Assembly (NCBI RefSeq): GCF_030463565.1
Contig: NC_134649.1
Coordinates: forward strand, 4,785,501-4,849,500
Direction of reading: 5' to 3'
DNA from: Pelecanus crispus
Lineage: Eukaryota > Chordata > Aves > Pelecaniformes > Pelecanidae
Length of the DNA: 64,000 nucleotides
The translations under genes and the position numbers were made by a program. Below are positions 22,861 through 37,200 of this stretch, in pieces. The notes under the pieces are model-generated. The model saw only the letters and a list, made by a program, of their open reading frames with translations, was not told the DNA's origin and made no database searches. Positions within the stretch are counted from its first letter, which is position 1. The number at the start of each line of letters is the position of its first letter.

Positions 22861-25800
22861 ATAGCGAAGACTCCGGTGCACGGCCTGGCTGTAGGAGCTG
22901 AGCCGCGGCTCCGCTGCTGCCCAAGCCCCGGGGATTCTCCCCTCCAGCTGCTGCAGGGGTCCCCCGCAGAAACGCGAGCCGCTCAGCCTGCGCTTGCCAG
23001 GGTTCACCTCTGCCTCTCATTTCAGTTTTCCATCGTCTCCAGCTTCTTCCCTTTTACATCTCGCTCTCTAACCGGGGAGCTTGCAGAGTCAAGTTGAGTA
23101 TCAACTGGCTATTCCTCAGCCTCAGCAGACGGGGAAGAGCAGCGATCCCTTCCCAGTGAGCCAGTGGTGCTTGCTGGAGGATGCACGACTCGCCCGTCCC
23201 CACTGCCTGCCTCCCCATCGCCCTGCCTCACCGCCAGCCTCTCCTGTGCCAATCCCACCTCTACAAAAATCATCCGTCCTCCTTACTCCTTCCTGCCATT
23301 ACCTTCCTTGCTATAAGAAGCTTGGAGACAGGGAAAACTTAACAGTACTCCTGTTTTCATATTAGAAAAAAGTGCTGTTGGTTTTCACCACTCGGGTACG
23401 CGTCTCCTGGCCCCTCTGGACACGCACGGAAGCTGTGCAGCCACAAACCTGCCTGCAAAGTGACTTTCCAGTGAGGTCTATTAGAAACAGCAATGCCCTG
23501 CTCTAATACGTTTGTTCGGGGCCACAGGCAGGATCGCAGTGTTCTTCAGCTTCCCCCCCACCCCGCTGTTACGATTTCTCAGGGGTATTTCTGTTACGAA
23601 CCCACTCCACTAAGTACTTATGAACCTGGATTAAGGAGAAGCTGTAACTGCTGATTGAACCAAGAGAAGAATCAATGAGCCAGTGTTCGAAAGCAAGGAA
23701 CAGAGTACTTTTCCCCCATCAGTTCCAGTGCAATGGTGTTCACTTTCTGCTTCCTGACTTTTACAGAGGCCTAGTTATTCTCATCTTACCCCACTGGGCT
23801 CATTTTCTTCCCAGAAACAAAGTACTGGCTGCGCAGGATCACACCGGGAAGCAGTCAGGAAGCAAAAAAGCGCCCAGATTTTATGCTATAGGAGGGACAG
23901 CCGGCTGTAACGCAGAAATGGTGACAGGAGAAGCTAGTGGCCTTTACAAGGGGAAGAAGGCGGGGGGGGGAGGGTGTTACCTTTTGGGACCTCCAGAAAA
24001 TAACAGGATACAACTTTTGGAAATACAAGCTTGTGGATTAGTGCTGGGTGCCAGCTTTGCAACACAAACACGCCAACCACAAACTCCAACCCAGGCAGGG
24101 CTACGGTTCGCGGCCACCAGCAGCAAGTGTCATTTACATCTGCTGGTGGAGTGGGGGGAAAGAGGCCTTACCCCTTCGTGGTGGGGTCTTTAATGGACGT
24201 GCTTATCTGGAATGGGGTCCAGCGAGAGTTCAGGCTCTGCCTGGGGCCTCTAGGTATGACTGCCATGCCGACATTACTGCAACGTTTGCTCAGCAGCGAA
24301 GGCGATCTCTTGGCAGGGAGGGGCTTGCCCTGCCTCAGCCCACGCGGTGTTTTCCCAGGAAAAGAGGCAGCTCAGCATCCCGTGCTCTTCGGAACGTAGT
24401 TATCTTTTGCTGGCAATAATCACACGTTGCCACTATTAAGAGCAAAACTTTATTAGCCAGCCAGGCCTGGTTTCTCTAGAAAACCATCAGAAAACAGCTT
24501 AAGAACCAAAACCCCAGCACATTTGTGCGACTTTGCAGTGAGACATTGCGACAGCCTGAGCTGGACTGCTCATGCCAGTTCCAGCACAGACCCCAACCCC
24601 AGACAGGACAGACCCTGCTGCTGAGGGATCCGTAAGAGGACAAAAGCCACAGGATCAGCTTGTCCGACCCCAAAGCTGGGCAGTGGTTGCAAGGAGAGGG
24701 CATCTGGTGGATAGAGTGATTCCGAGAAAATTCCTCAGCTTTTTAAAACTGTCCCTGCCCATTGGAAATGCCAAACGGGTAGCAACTCTGCTTGCTTCTC
24801 TCTTGCAGTGAAATCTTTTGCCTGGAGTTGACTGGGATTAGCTAGTTTACAGGGCAGCATGCATGACACATCTTTGCCACAGCTTGACTGAACAGCGCGC
24901 TCCTTGGGGCAATCCCTGCCTCTCCCTCAATCTTGTACAACGCCACGCACACGCAATAAGGCACGGTATAAATAACAGCTCTGTCTCCTTCCTGTTCTAA
25001 AATGCAAGCAATTTAAAACAGAAGCCTTTCTTACAGGGAAGAGCAAAAAGCCGGGGTTTTGAAGCCACTTTTCTTCTCACTTAACATTAAGCCCAGCCTT
25101 CTGCTCCTAAATAATGCATATGGCCTCTTTTTCCTCAATTACACGGTAGTGTCAGATTCCACACTCTGCCTTCCCAGAGTCACTTTCTGTCTCTTCTGGA
25201 GACAGCAAGGCCCACTTGGATGTCTGCAATAGCCACAGACTCATTAGATTTGAAGAGGATCCTTTCCATACACCAGTGAAAAGCTACACAACACCTTTGG
25301 CTTGGAGTTTTGGTAATTATCCCTTGCTGGACTGAAATGCCGGCTGGCAGTGTGTTTACAGTAAATAGGCTTTGCCTTATCCCAGCATTCGTGGTGCAGA
25401 TTCTAAATACACCCCAGGATGCAAAGATGAGCTGGGCAAGAGGGTCACTGCGTAGCTCATGAGCTGGAGCGCGCCCAGCTGAGAAGAGAGGAATTAAGGC
25501 AATGCTCCTGCAGGCCTGGCAGGGAGACAGAAAAATCAGGGGAATTCAGTTTGTCAGGTGAGCTAAAGATGTGAAAACAAAAGAAAACAACCCCTCTTCC
25601 TCTCCTGCCCACCACCTTTTTTGATTAATTTAAATTTAACTTGTTGAGATGAGGAGCCAAGATTTCTGCTTTGCTATCAACAGCTTGCTGTCTATAGATA
25701 CTGACTCATTACAGAGAGGCTGCCTGCTTTTATGCCTTAAACTAGGCAGCCAGAAAATGTTAGACTGAAGTATTGCATGTTATAGATTGACAACATTTAA

Positions 25801-28800
25801 AACCTGGATGGCCAAGCTACTGATACAATTTCCATACTCATTAACCGTGACATCTCCAGTTCTCCCCCCCAGCATTCTGTCAGATTCAGCCGGACCAAGA
25901 ACCTGTCTTAGCTGCCAGAAATAATTTCTCTACTCCTCCATGGATTGGCATCGCCTGAATGTACTCTTACCCCTCAGAGCAGAAGTTTATAGAAATCTCT
26001 TTCCCATTTCCCAGCTGTGCATCTTGCCTGCCCTGCACACACACACGGTCTATTAGCTGTCCGCAGCTATGCCCGTCTAGCTGGCAAGCTGCCTGTTCAC
26101 AAGCTGCTCCAAGAACTGCCCTTGAGCGCAAGCCAGTGCCAAGTCCCCTCTCAGGAGTTCACGCTCCGTGCTAGCACTAACACGATCGTACTGGACGGCT
26201 CCGCCCCGCACGCTGCTGACAACGACCTCTCACGGACCCCAGGTTTGCTGATGGCAACAAGCTCCTGAGTATTTTCCAGGCTAATATTTGCCAGGTTGTA
26301 TTGTCACAGCCGTCGCGCAGCCCAGCAATCTGTCAATAGCAGAGTTGGGCTTACAAATGCAGTGTGACACAGGAATCTAGGACTCTTGTGGTTCTTGGTA
26401 GGAAAGACTTTCACACATGATGTGGCACTGGAGAACAAGTACGGCCACAGAGGCAAAAGATGGGTGCTGGGCTGGGCCAGGAAACCTTATGTGGGCATTT
26501 TGAAATGGAAGAAGTTTAACTGGTGGGTGTTAAAAGGGTGAGTAACAGTATTCCCAAGTAACCTTTTGTTCAAGGAGAGTAACTTTACCCACTAACAAAT
26601 CCTGTCTGTGAACGGGAAGCAGCTTCCCAGGGTCCTGCCTGCGGCCAGGGTGAATGCCAAAGCATCAGAGGGTGGCTCACCCTCAGTGCTTCACGGCTGA
26701 AGTACCATTTGCTTTGCAAAAAAACCCATATTGACTGAGAAAAAAAAAGAAAGGAAGAAAAATAACTCTACCGCCAGCCTAGGTTATTCACCTGTAAAAG
26801 GGCACGACTAAATTCTGGTCCTGACAGTGCAAGTGTATGATTATTGCTACCAAGTGCAACAGCGTCAACGGGAAAAAAAATGTTCTCACCCACCTTGTAT
26901 CTCTCGGGAGAACAAATCATGTCAGCCTGTACAGTCAGCATCGCCACAACACATACGCCAAGCTCTCAGGATGCCCGAGGCGAAGCTCTCGCTAGTGCTC
27001 TGTTGCCTCACAAGGCATGTTCCCTGGCATAAGAGGAGCAATATATTAATGGCACATATCACGTACCATTGATAACTGCTGGCCATCCCACACACAGGCT
27101 CATCGTAGGTCAAATTACTTTTGCCGGTGTCAACGTGCTCCGCTCATGTTCAACAGGAAATAGTAAAAAGATGCTTTGCTTTACATGCTAAAGCTGGAAG
27201 AACGAAAATACATGTACATCTTAAAAATTTCGCTTAAAATATGAAACCGGTCCAAATGCTTCAGATTGAAGCTGCTCAAAGGAACAAAGACGAAGTCTTT
27301 CTGACAGACTCAGAACCCAGTCAGGAACAATGGGGCTTAGATTTAAAACACAACCCAGAACTGAGTTCTTGCAGTTCCTGGAAAATATGAGTACTGGACT
27401 GGTGCATTTTTTTATTCACTATTATTATCTCCCATGGACATTCATCCTGATCTTAACATCTTTATTGTCCACATAGAGCAAGTTTCCTCTCAAACAGAAA
27501 TGAATGTTCCAGTAAATTTCCTTAGACAAAAACATAAAAATCAAACAAAAAAAGACCTCTTTATAACTTTTTAAAAAACACACACTTCATGTTCCGATTC
27601 AAAGTGCTCTTTGTTTCAGTAAGTATAGATACTGAATCTTCCAAAGAGACAAAAAAGCAAAAGTGAGAGAAAGAAACTGTCATACATGGGTTAAATAACA
27701 ATTGCAGTCTTGGTTCCAGACTGATTACACTGAGAGGCAAATACTAGGTAAAGTCAGGGTTGTTATTTTGCCTCAAGGGCAACAGATCTTTGTCCTGAAC
27801 CCTGCAGTCAATACCTATAAATATTCTGAACGTTGTCATGAAATTTTGAAAATCCTCTCTATCAGGGACACAAATATAAGACCTTCTGCTTTAAAATTAT
27901 AGCCGAGTGAAGTTAGAAGCTACAGTTCACTTCTTAGAAACGTAAGACAATCGTTTTGCATGCTATTCATCTGATGTAAAAGATCTTTTTGTCTGCATTA
28001 GTCTGGAATCCTTTTAGCTGAACTCGTTAGCAGTGGGGACAGGCAGAGCAGTATTACCTTAAAGCCCTCTGCACGCCACCCTCTACGAGGAAAATGAGAC
28101 CCTCTCCCAGGAAGAGAGCAATGGCCAGAGCACGCGGCCGGGCAGGGCTGAGCAGGGAGCTCGGGCACCTCCGAGCCCTCATCTTTAAGTGAGGCTCAAT
28201 AAATCAGCCCTCCTGCAAAAATGCTGTGTGACCTCTGGTGAGAGACGTAGTATAAATCCACATGAACATTTCCTTTTATTATCAGTAAATACTCTTGGAT
28301 TGGTGGAAATTGTTCCTGCCACTGATATCACTGATCTCTGAAGAGATAAACACGAGCTGATTGATGACTTGTCGGCAGGATCTATTTCAACCACCCCCAG
28401 GCAGGACATTTTCCATGCGGGTAATAATAAATCTTACTATTGAATGTCACCAAATGAAAGCAAATTATGGTAAAAATAGGCACAGTTATGTATTTCTTAT
28501 TATATAATATTAAGGAAGATTTTTCAAAGATTGGAGGAGCTTTCATTTGCATGCATCATTTTTGGTAATGTAATCCTTTTGCCTACTTTTAATATATATT
28601 TTTTAAAAGCCCTGTACAGTCAAGCAATGTAGGGAGACTGTCTCCTCAAAATAGCCTGTCGTGCAGTCAGGTCTGAAGGTAGGTTTCTCATCATGACTGA
28701 GGCTGAATGAGAACAACGGCCATTCTCAACAGATACCAGGGCTGCCTTTTACTACCACTTCTTATGTGATATTGTCAGGTATCACTAGTACTATTTTACA

Positions 28801-30273
28801 CATTTTATTTGGAAAGGAAGCAAATGGCATCCTTTCTTGTCAGTTAATAGAAAAGGTTTGAGGGGAGAGCTGTCACTCACTCTTATTGCTCCCAATTCTT
28901 TTCTAAAAATGATTGTAGAGTTCCAGGGAAAAGTTCTACCTTCATAATGAGAACAGCATTGAAAATTCTCATGCCACATTATTTGTGCCAAGCTCAGAAA
29001 TAAAGATCTAAGCAACTTTCTAGGACCTGTTACATACAATAAAGCCAATGCTTTGTACCAGGGTGGCTGTGCTGCAGAGGAAGGAAAATGTGCAAATCCA
29101 AATCTCACATTCAAGATGTAAGCATACGAAAAAGAGCTGTGAAGACAAGATTACAGGTGGTCCACTTACCAAATGTTGTATTTCACCATCGTATTATCCG
29201 CACAGTATTGAAAAATCTTTGTCTCCAAATGCAATAAACCAGACAGAGAAAATGTGGAGATACAGGAAAAGGACTGGAGAGAATAATTAATCTGAGGCAG
29301 CATTTCCCTGCTATCTCTGTCCTCAGTCTATGGAGGCCAGGGAGAATTTGGGCTACAGAGCTTGGGGAGAAAAGCGACAGTGAAAGAAGCAACTTGCGGG
29401 AGAAGGAACCACTTGGTAGATGTGCCCTGTGTGATCTCTCCTCTATGCAAAACCTACTGCTCAGTTCTGGGTATAATTTGTGCAGAGCAAAGATGCTGAG
29501 GAGGAAAAGAGATGGAGAATAGAACAGAGATGGGAGAGCTGTGTAACTTGAAGGGAACGTATCAGCTCCTTAGGGATCAGATAAACTGTTGGATACGGCC
29601 AGCAGGACAAGAGGATGATTTTATAAAGACTAGGGAAAGCTAGGCAGGAGTTCAGAGGCCACAGAAGAAGAGACTGGTACTGCCAAAATGTGACACAACC
29701 ATGGATCTCATGAATGGAATTCATTGCATATTCAATTTGGCATTGGTCTGGGGGTGTAGAGCACACGATTAATACAATAAACAACAAAACCAAATCAGCT
29801 TGGAGAAAAGGATAGCAATTCTTGTGATTTCATTGGCCTTCAGGCTGCCATGGAAAGTCTTCTTTCCAATAGTTGAAATGGGGCCTGTTTGATTTTGATG
29901 TGAACCTGAACACCTGGATCAAAATTTCTAGTCTTTCTCGTTATAATTCAAGCACTGCTTTAGCACCATGAATATCCATTGAGCTCCCTCGGAAGGGGAC
30001 ATTTTACTCCTTAAACTGGTTTAAGCCTGGAGACTGTCATCAGAAAGAGCACAGACTACACTAGGTGAGCTTAGAGTCCTGTTACTCAAGAAGAACATCA
30101 TGTGCTGTAGCTCAAAAGAAGGCACTAAATTAAACCCCTAAGGCCAATTCTCCTCTGCCATTTAGTAATTAGCTTTGTGCACCTGAATCGTAAGAGAGAA
30201 CTTTCGTGTTTGTAATAGAGCCGAGAGAAGCTTCACAAAACTCTCCATGGACCACCTCTTGGAAGTAAAACTG
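22861..30273. other. Intergenic interval between the two LTRs: no supported gene
   Basis: This is not the internal part of a provirus. The flanking LTRs face opposite ways, and nothing resembling gag, pro, pol or env is present. The longest open frame (23675-24193, 172 codons, plus strand) shows no recognisable domain and no splice context. The remainder is ordinary non-coding DNA with short A- and T-rich runs. Confidence 0.65.
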
Positions 30274-30849
30274 TGTCCTGGTTTTGGCTGGGATAGTTAG
30301 TTAAGTTAATAGAAAAGTTAATTTTCTTCCTAGTAGCTGGTATAGTGCTGTGTTTTGGATTTAGTTTGAGAATAATGCTGATAACACACTGATGTTTTAG
30401 TTGTTGCTAAGTATTGCTTATGCTAGTCAAGGACTTTTCAGCTTCCCATGCTCTGCCAGGTACACAAGAAGCTGGGAGGGGGCACAGCCAGAATAGTTGA
30501 TCCAAACTGCCCAAAGGGCTATTCCATACCAAACGGTGTCACGGTCAGTATATAAGCTGGGGGGAGTTGGCTGAGGGACAGCTATCGCTGCTTGGGAACT
30601 GACTGGGCATCGGTCAGTGGGTGGTGAGCAATTGCATTGTGCATCACTTGCTTTGTATATTATTATTACTACTATTATTATATTGTTATTATTATCCTTA
30701 CTATTTTACTTTATTTCAATTATTAAGCTGTTCTTATCTCAACCCAGGAGTTTTCTCACTCTTACTCCTCCGATTCTGCCCCCCATCCCACCGGGAGTGA
30801 GCGAGCAGCTGCGTGGTGCTTAGTTGCTGGCTGGGGTTAAACCATGAAA
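30274..30849 (+). mobile_element. Solo LTR of the same bird endogenous retrovirus family (plus orientation)
   Basis: The element is 576 bp and starts TGTCCTGGTTTTGGCTGGG. It ends GGTTAAACCATGAAA, where the relative at 22303-22860 keeps a canonical ...CACGACA end, so the 3' terminus here has mutated. It has a TATATAA box at 30549-30555 and a TTATTATTACTACTATTATT tract. Near the 5' end there is an extra stretch (TTAGTTAAGTTAATAGAAAA) that the other copy lacks. The flanks AACTG and AACTC could be a 5-bp target duplication with one change. No internal retroviral sequence follows, so this is a solo LTR. Confidence 0.9.
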
Positions 30850-33800
30850 AACTCAAAATTTGCCACAGGAAAGATAAAAAGACATCATCTGAAAGGGCAG
30901 AGAACAGAGATGCTAAGTTCTCTTAGATAGCAAGACCACCTTCTATTTATATATATATATTGAATCAACAAGCATTGGTGTTTCCCAGGACTGGGCTCAT
31001 CGTGCACACTGCTGGTGGGACAGGATTAGGGAAAGCTATCTTCCATCTTGAGCTCGCTGGGAAACTTGCAGTGTGAGCATCTGGCCATGCTCAGTTCTTC
31101 CTGGGCAGCACAGGCAGAGATGAAAGCAGCCTTCAGATCTCACATAGGTTGCTTGGACTTCCACATCTTGGAAAGCAAGCCCACGTCCTCCAGACAAGGC
31201 TGTTCCCTCCCTGTCACCATTCGGTCGCCTCACGCAAGTCCAGACAAGACCATGCAAGTACAGTACCCACAGCCCACTCACAGCTGCTCTCTGTGGCCGC
31301 ATGGGCATGGCAGTAGCTCTGCGATGGTACATGGTGCTAAATATCCAGGGATCGCTACAGACCAGAAAGCCTTCACAGGACTAGAGAACCTCCGTGGGGT
31401 GGTCGGAGGCATCCTGGTCTGGACAGTCCTATTCTAGACAAGAGAAAGCTCCTGATAAACTTTGGCCCTGCCCAATTAGATTTAAAACCTACCCCAGCTG
31501 TAAGCTTCCAGGCAAACCCAGCAAATATTTCTTCTTCCGCACATCTGACTAATGCAAGCTGTAAGGTTGTCTCTGCTACTAGCTTGTGGCTGAGAGACAG
31601 AGGCACTTTTCAGAAGCCTTCAGCATGCAATCTACAAAAAGGGAAGAAATAAAAGACTCTGGTTTATTAGTTTGTTATTCTCCAATCCCAGCTATTACAG
31701 GACAGGCGCTATGTTTATGATGGATTAATTCAGAGGACATTTTCTCCCTGCCCATGTAACTGTGCTTCAGACTGAAGCCAAAGCTGTATGGGGGGGTTAT
31801 AAAAGCTGCAGACATTTTTCAGTACTGTACACAACTCAGTGCTTCAAAAGTGTATACAAGGATATGAGCTGGCTTGACCTGTAGGAAACTACATCCAATT
31901 CCTCATTGTACCACAATGTTCTCCTGTAGCTTCGGCAAGCCCCACATTGCAAGGTACAACTGTAAGAAGGGGCAGAAAATTCAGAAGCATTCACACAATC
32001 TGCCATTTACTCTTCCAACAAGCAACTTCTGTATTCTTGGAAGGGTTTATTTTAGCCTCAGCTCGAATAAAACGTGGCAGTACTCCCTGACCATTTCTGA
32101 GCAGCTCTCCGGCATCACTGACACACACCAGGCTTCCATGTACCACTGCTACCATTTCACCTGCAGTTCATAGCACACCGACCTCATCTCTAATACACGT
32201 GTATAGTCAAAAATCACTGTGCCCACAGGGACCAATTTATTTCTCCGTCACCTGTAGCTTCCTTCATTTTATGCAGGAAGAAGCTGGCAGCTTCTAACAA
32301 GGAGCGTTATGAATAGCGTGGTAACGCCTTTCTTCATCCGTGTTACATTTCTCATTTCATCTTGTGAAGTCAAATCTTGGTTTCTGCTAAGTCCCTAAAA
32401 CAACCTACGTTGATTATAATGGGATCCGCAGTTGGACTGCGTGTATTTTATCTCCAGTTTCGCAGACTCATTGCCTACCACTGCTGTCTTCCTACATTTA
32501 GATATTTATCCCACTGCCCCAGAGGTTGTTCTGGCAGCTGGAGGTTGTAACAGTCCTGACACAATACACAGGAGAGGTCCCTTCAGTACAAAAGTCTCCT
32601 TTCATTCCTGTTTGTACATGAATTATGGCTTTTGCCTTGTCCCTGTATGTGTTATCATCCTCCCTCATTAGGAGCTGAGCATTCAGACAACTGCCAAATT
32701 GCAGGGAAAAAGCATGGTGCACAGAAAAGGATCCAATATCTTTGGGTGGCTTGTGTTTTGTATTCTGTGTTGCAGAAGCCAGTAAAAACAAGCCAAAATA
32801 TCAATTTATGACTCTGGCCCGACCATTTGCATGTAATTTGAAAGCACAGTAATTCTGAATTCATGTCTGATTCCTTATGCATAAGGAGTAATACAACAGA
32901 ATAAAACTCAATGAAAAACGGTGAGGCTTCACCTCAACAGGCAAAGCCGCAAATTCCGCTAAGACGGATCAAGTCATGGCTGTTGAGGATCTCTGAAGTA
33001 TTCAGCCACCTTTGTGAACTCTATGACAAATTCAGTCTGTTTTCTTCAACTAAAACCAAGAGCCAAGCAAGTTTCATCGGTATGAATACTGCTCACATTT
33101 CTGTTACTTACATTTATAAAGACCAATGTGCATTTGACACTGGGCTTCAGAAGGGCAGATGCTGCTGCCCGGTGCTGTCGATAAGTAACTGAGGTCACTT
33201 TACAGACGAAAACAACGCCATTACGGACCAGGACGCTCTAGCCATGTTGCTTCACCATGCTGTATTGAAAACCACAACTTTCTAGAAGACCGCAGCTTTG
33301 TTGCCGTGTATTTTATACTTCTTTGTCACAAATGTATCACAACAGTGCTTCATACAGGTTTCCTACTGCTAATGCATCCCCTCACGGGATTATCTAAGCG
33401 CTCCTGGTACAAACCCCCGATAAGCCTTCGAAGCAGCCAGCAGCACATCTAGTGCTATCAGCAACGCCTTAGGAAAGGAATGTCATGGCAAAGCGCTGCC
33501 CAGTCACAAGACAAAAACCACCCTGGGTGTTTACAGCAGGGTAGGAAATACCACATTAAAATAAAAGCATGACAAGGGAAGAGTGCACACTTTGGGGTGG
33601 AAAAAAAATCCCAACCACCTCTAAGCTCCTGGTTCCTTTGTCATCAAGTAAGTACATTAGAGAGAAGATTTTTTTGGAGTGAGAGGCTTTTTGTGAAGCT
33701 TTATCTTGGCCTTCAGCAGACAGAACTGACAACCCTGAAGTGGCAAAAACCACTTGCCAAGCGCCACGTTCAGCGAACAAAGGAACACAACACCATGCAC

Positions 33801-34257
33801 GGAACAGCAAACTATCAGCTCCCAGGGGGAAGTGTCATTTTCACATCCAGTTTGCTACACCAGAGTGGGAGAGAAGCTCCAACTGTTTTGAATTCATGTG
33901 TCAAGTCAATCACAGGAACAGATAATATTGGAGTTATATAAAATTTCGGAAGGAACCCCCACCCACCACCTGTAACACTCACTCGCCACTGTCAGAACAG
34001 CTCTGTAACTGAAGACAGCACTGAAGAGAAGTCGTCCTCACAGCTTTCTGCAAAGCAGATGATGGGTTCATTACAATTTATTTTACATATGAACTGAGGC
34101 AGAGAATAAGCATTTATTTTTGTTCCTAACAGAACCATGTCTAAAAGTCTCCACTGGACTCTGCCTGTAAGTGCTAGTTGCTTGGTTTAAGTTTAAAAAG
34201 ATTTGCATCCAATCCTTGAAACTTGACTTTTCAACAGACTCGGCCGGATCTGCATGG

Positions 34258-34282
34258 AAGGAAGGAAGGAAGGAAATACTAG
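34258..34282 (+). repeat. GGAA tetranucleotide microsatellite
   Basis: Five to six tandem GGAA units (GGAAGGAAGGAAGGAAGGAA). GGAA tracts can bind ETS proteins, but nothing here shows a function. Confidence 0.8.
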
Positions 34283-37200
34283 CAGTCTGCCCTACAGATT
34301 GCTTCAGCCTTTTTTGCTGCAAGGCCTTGCTCTCCCCCCGAGGGAAATCAAACCAGATCTGTCTAGTTTCCTCCAAGTACCTTAACCGAGACCCTCCGAA
34401 TGGAGTGATTTTTGTTCATGTACGCAGACAGTGTTGGCGTCAGAGCTGGGAAGTGAGAAGTCAAAAGCCACGTTCAGGAGGAGAGTGGGGTCCGAGCACC
34501 GGCAGCCTCCGTACCAGCAGCCCGGGGTGGTCTCAGACTTTCTGCTGGGCGCTGTAATGTAACGAGCTTATTCCTGCCCACGCCTAATCCAGCCAAACAG
34601 CATTAACGAGAGCTTGGGCACACACTCGGGAGCTCTCTCCAGCTCTTCTCCCACAGAGAATTAGGAGCTTGCAGTAAGGTCATTTCTGAGCCCCGGCAGG
34701 AGAGCTTAACGTGAGTGGCACCTCACAGCGTTGATACCAGGCACAGACCCACGGCCAGTGCAGAAACTCGGGGCTTCCTGACGCTGTAAGTCGCACCCCT
34801 CGATCTTCCCACCAGCCTTCCTATCCTCCTTTGCAGGCATTCCGTGCTAAAATCCACGGACTCGAGTCTTACACTCTGCTGTGTGGCAGTACACCAAGGA
34901 GGAATCACACCTGCCCTGATTTCCCCATCCACCATTACCCAAATTAAAGCTACGCCAGCCCTGTCCTCTTTCACAACCACTGCGCGAGAGCAAAGAGAGA
35001 AAGCCACAAGGGGAACAGATGCTATGGTTTGAAGAAAAAGAGAGAGAAAAAAAGAAAAAAAGATGTCATTGCTCTCTGAAAGCATCCAGAAATGTTTCTA
35101 TTCAATTCATTCAGGCCTAGACAAGATCAGGGAGAGCACAGGACTACTGTGAGGAAAATCTAGGTCACATATGATCACAGAAGCACAGCTGCCATAATCT
35201 CAATGGCCATGTGAAGCAAGGACTGCAGCAAGGACCTCTTTTTGCTGAAGAGGGCTTTTTTTTTTTTTTTTCAGTCCAGTTTTACAATTTCCCCTCATTA
35301 AGGTGCATTTTCCAGCAGGGCTGTGAGTACATTGGGTCTTCAATTGGGGTGAAGGATTTAGCTATAAATCCCAAAGATGATTCAGTAAGTGGAATTTCTG
35401 TAGGATCGTTTAAATAGTTTATAGGCTGCCAGGCAGGATTTTAACCTTCTAACAGTGACAGGAACAGTGTTACTTTCCTGCTCTTTTGAATGCCAACACA
35501 TTTCTTAGTTCGCTTTGTTTCATATCTGTTGTGGAAAGATACACATTGCTCCCATTTTCATGAAGGAAACAGGAATCCTATGCTATTTTAATGCGCCTGT
35601 GAAAACTTCTTGAAATTCTCTCATTTGGTGCTCTCTTTTCGTTAAATACACAGGTCAGACCCTGCGGTTCCTTCCCATCCTTCGAACAGAAAATTTAAAA
35701 TAAATGCATGCAAAAAACAACAGAAAAAAAAAGCCAAACTACAAAAAACCCCTACCAGGACAACGTAGCCCCGGACCGTTACCTTTTTTCTTTGTATTTA
35801 AACAGACCCTCTGTCAGCCTCCCTTCTCCCCTTTTCTACACCTGAATAAAACCAGGAAGGATCTAAAGCCCAAATACTGAACATTCCTGCAATTCAGAAG
35901 ATTAGAGGGAAAGGACAAATGTTCATGGGTGCCATGAAGTTAAGCCAAGCATCTTGGAGCAGCATTCATTGAGGAGCTCTGCCAAAACTCCTCGCAGGGG
36001 CAGCTGTAGCAGGAGCAGCTGCACGGCTGGGGAGCAGGAGGAAGTGATACACAGCACAAGTCAGGAAAATAATGCACAGAGGGATCCTTTCGGTGGAAGC
36101 GAGGATGTTATAGATAAAGCATTAATAAGGATTTGTTCCACAAAACAAGCAGCCCAGACAGCAGAGCAACAGGAAATCAAATCACCTAACTGCAAAGCGA
36201 CTGACTCACGCCTATTGTTAGACCCGGCCCTTTGTCTCCCAAGGTTTTCTAAGCCTGATGATGCTGCAGCCCTTTCCAAGCCCTGGGACCAGTACAACCG
36301 CTTCCAAGCTTAGGGGAAGAGCAGTGACACTTGGGGCTTAGGGCAAGGACTCCCTTGAGCCATGGCTGCTAACTCTATACCTTAGTACGTGTTGAAAAGA
36401 CAGGCATTTTAATGCATGGCAGTTGCAAGAGCAAGGACTTACCTCGGTAGCTTAGGTAATATGCCTATTACCAGGGACTAGATGAAGTACCGTCCCTGCT
36501 AGAATATTAAAAAAATCTGATCCTGGCCTGAGATCTTGTGTGCTAGCTAACCCTGGCAGCACGGCCCCTCTGCCCTGGGGCAATCTCCCCCGTGGAAATT
36601 CGGGGAGGACTCCAGTCATCCTTCAGAGGCGGCATTGGCCTCGCTGAGATTGGGGGGACTGGATGAAACGGACTGTTAATCCGTGCCAGTGACTCTTACG
36701 CTCAGATGCTGCAAGTAGCTGAGGAGCGCTGTGCCCATGCGTTAGCTGGTTTGAATTCAGAATTCCAATCAGATGAACTAAGTAACTTGCAATCTAATTA
36801 GGAGAACAGTAGGGTTTGTTCTTAATCCACAGCCATTTAATCTTCCGACTCATTAGTTGTGCACAGGCTCTATGAATATGTATATCTGGAAGGAAAAAAA
36901 ATGCTTTGACCTTGATGAGAATGATAACGCACATATAAAGTAGGTGTGCACTCACCTTTCATCACGCTCGCTTTATTATGCAGATTCAACAATTCCTATT
37001 GCTCTGAATCAGGCTATCGAGAGTTATAGGCAATCCCGCAGCCAATTAGGCATCAGAGTCCTGATGAACCATGGAACCTCTAATGATTAGCACGGTATTT
37101 ACAGGCAAGCTGCCTCCTACCAATTTGCATGCAAATAAAAATGTATCTGTTTTAGAAGGCCATACTAGGCAATATAACTAGTGCACCAACAACCAGGCTG

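Noticed and set aside
23675..24193. 172-codon plus-strand open frame
   Set aside because: No recognised family, no promoter or splice evidence, and overlapping frames of similar length in the same stretch.
22303..30849. Interpretation of the two LTRs plus the DNA between them as one provirus
   Set aside because: The LTRs are in opposite orientation and no retroviral internal genes lie between them.
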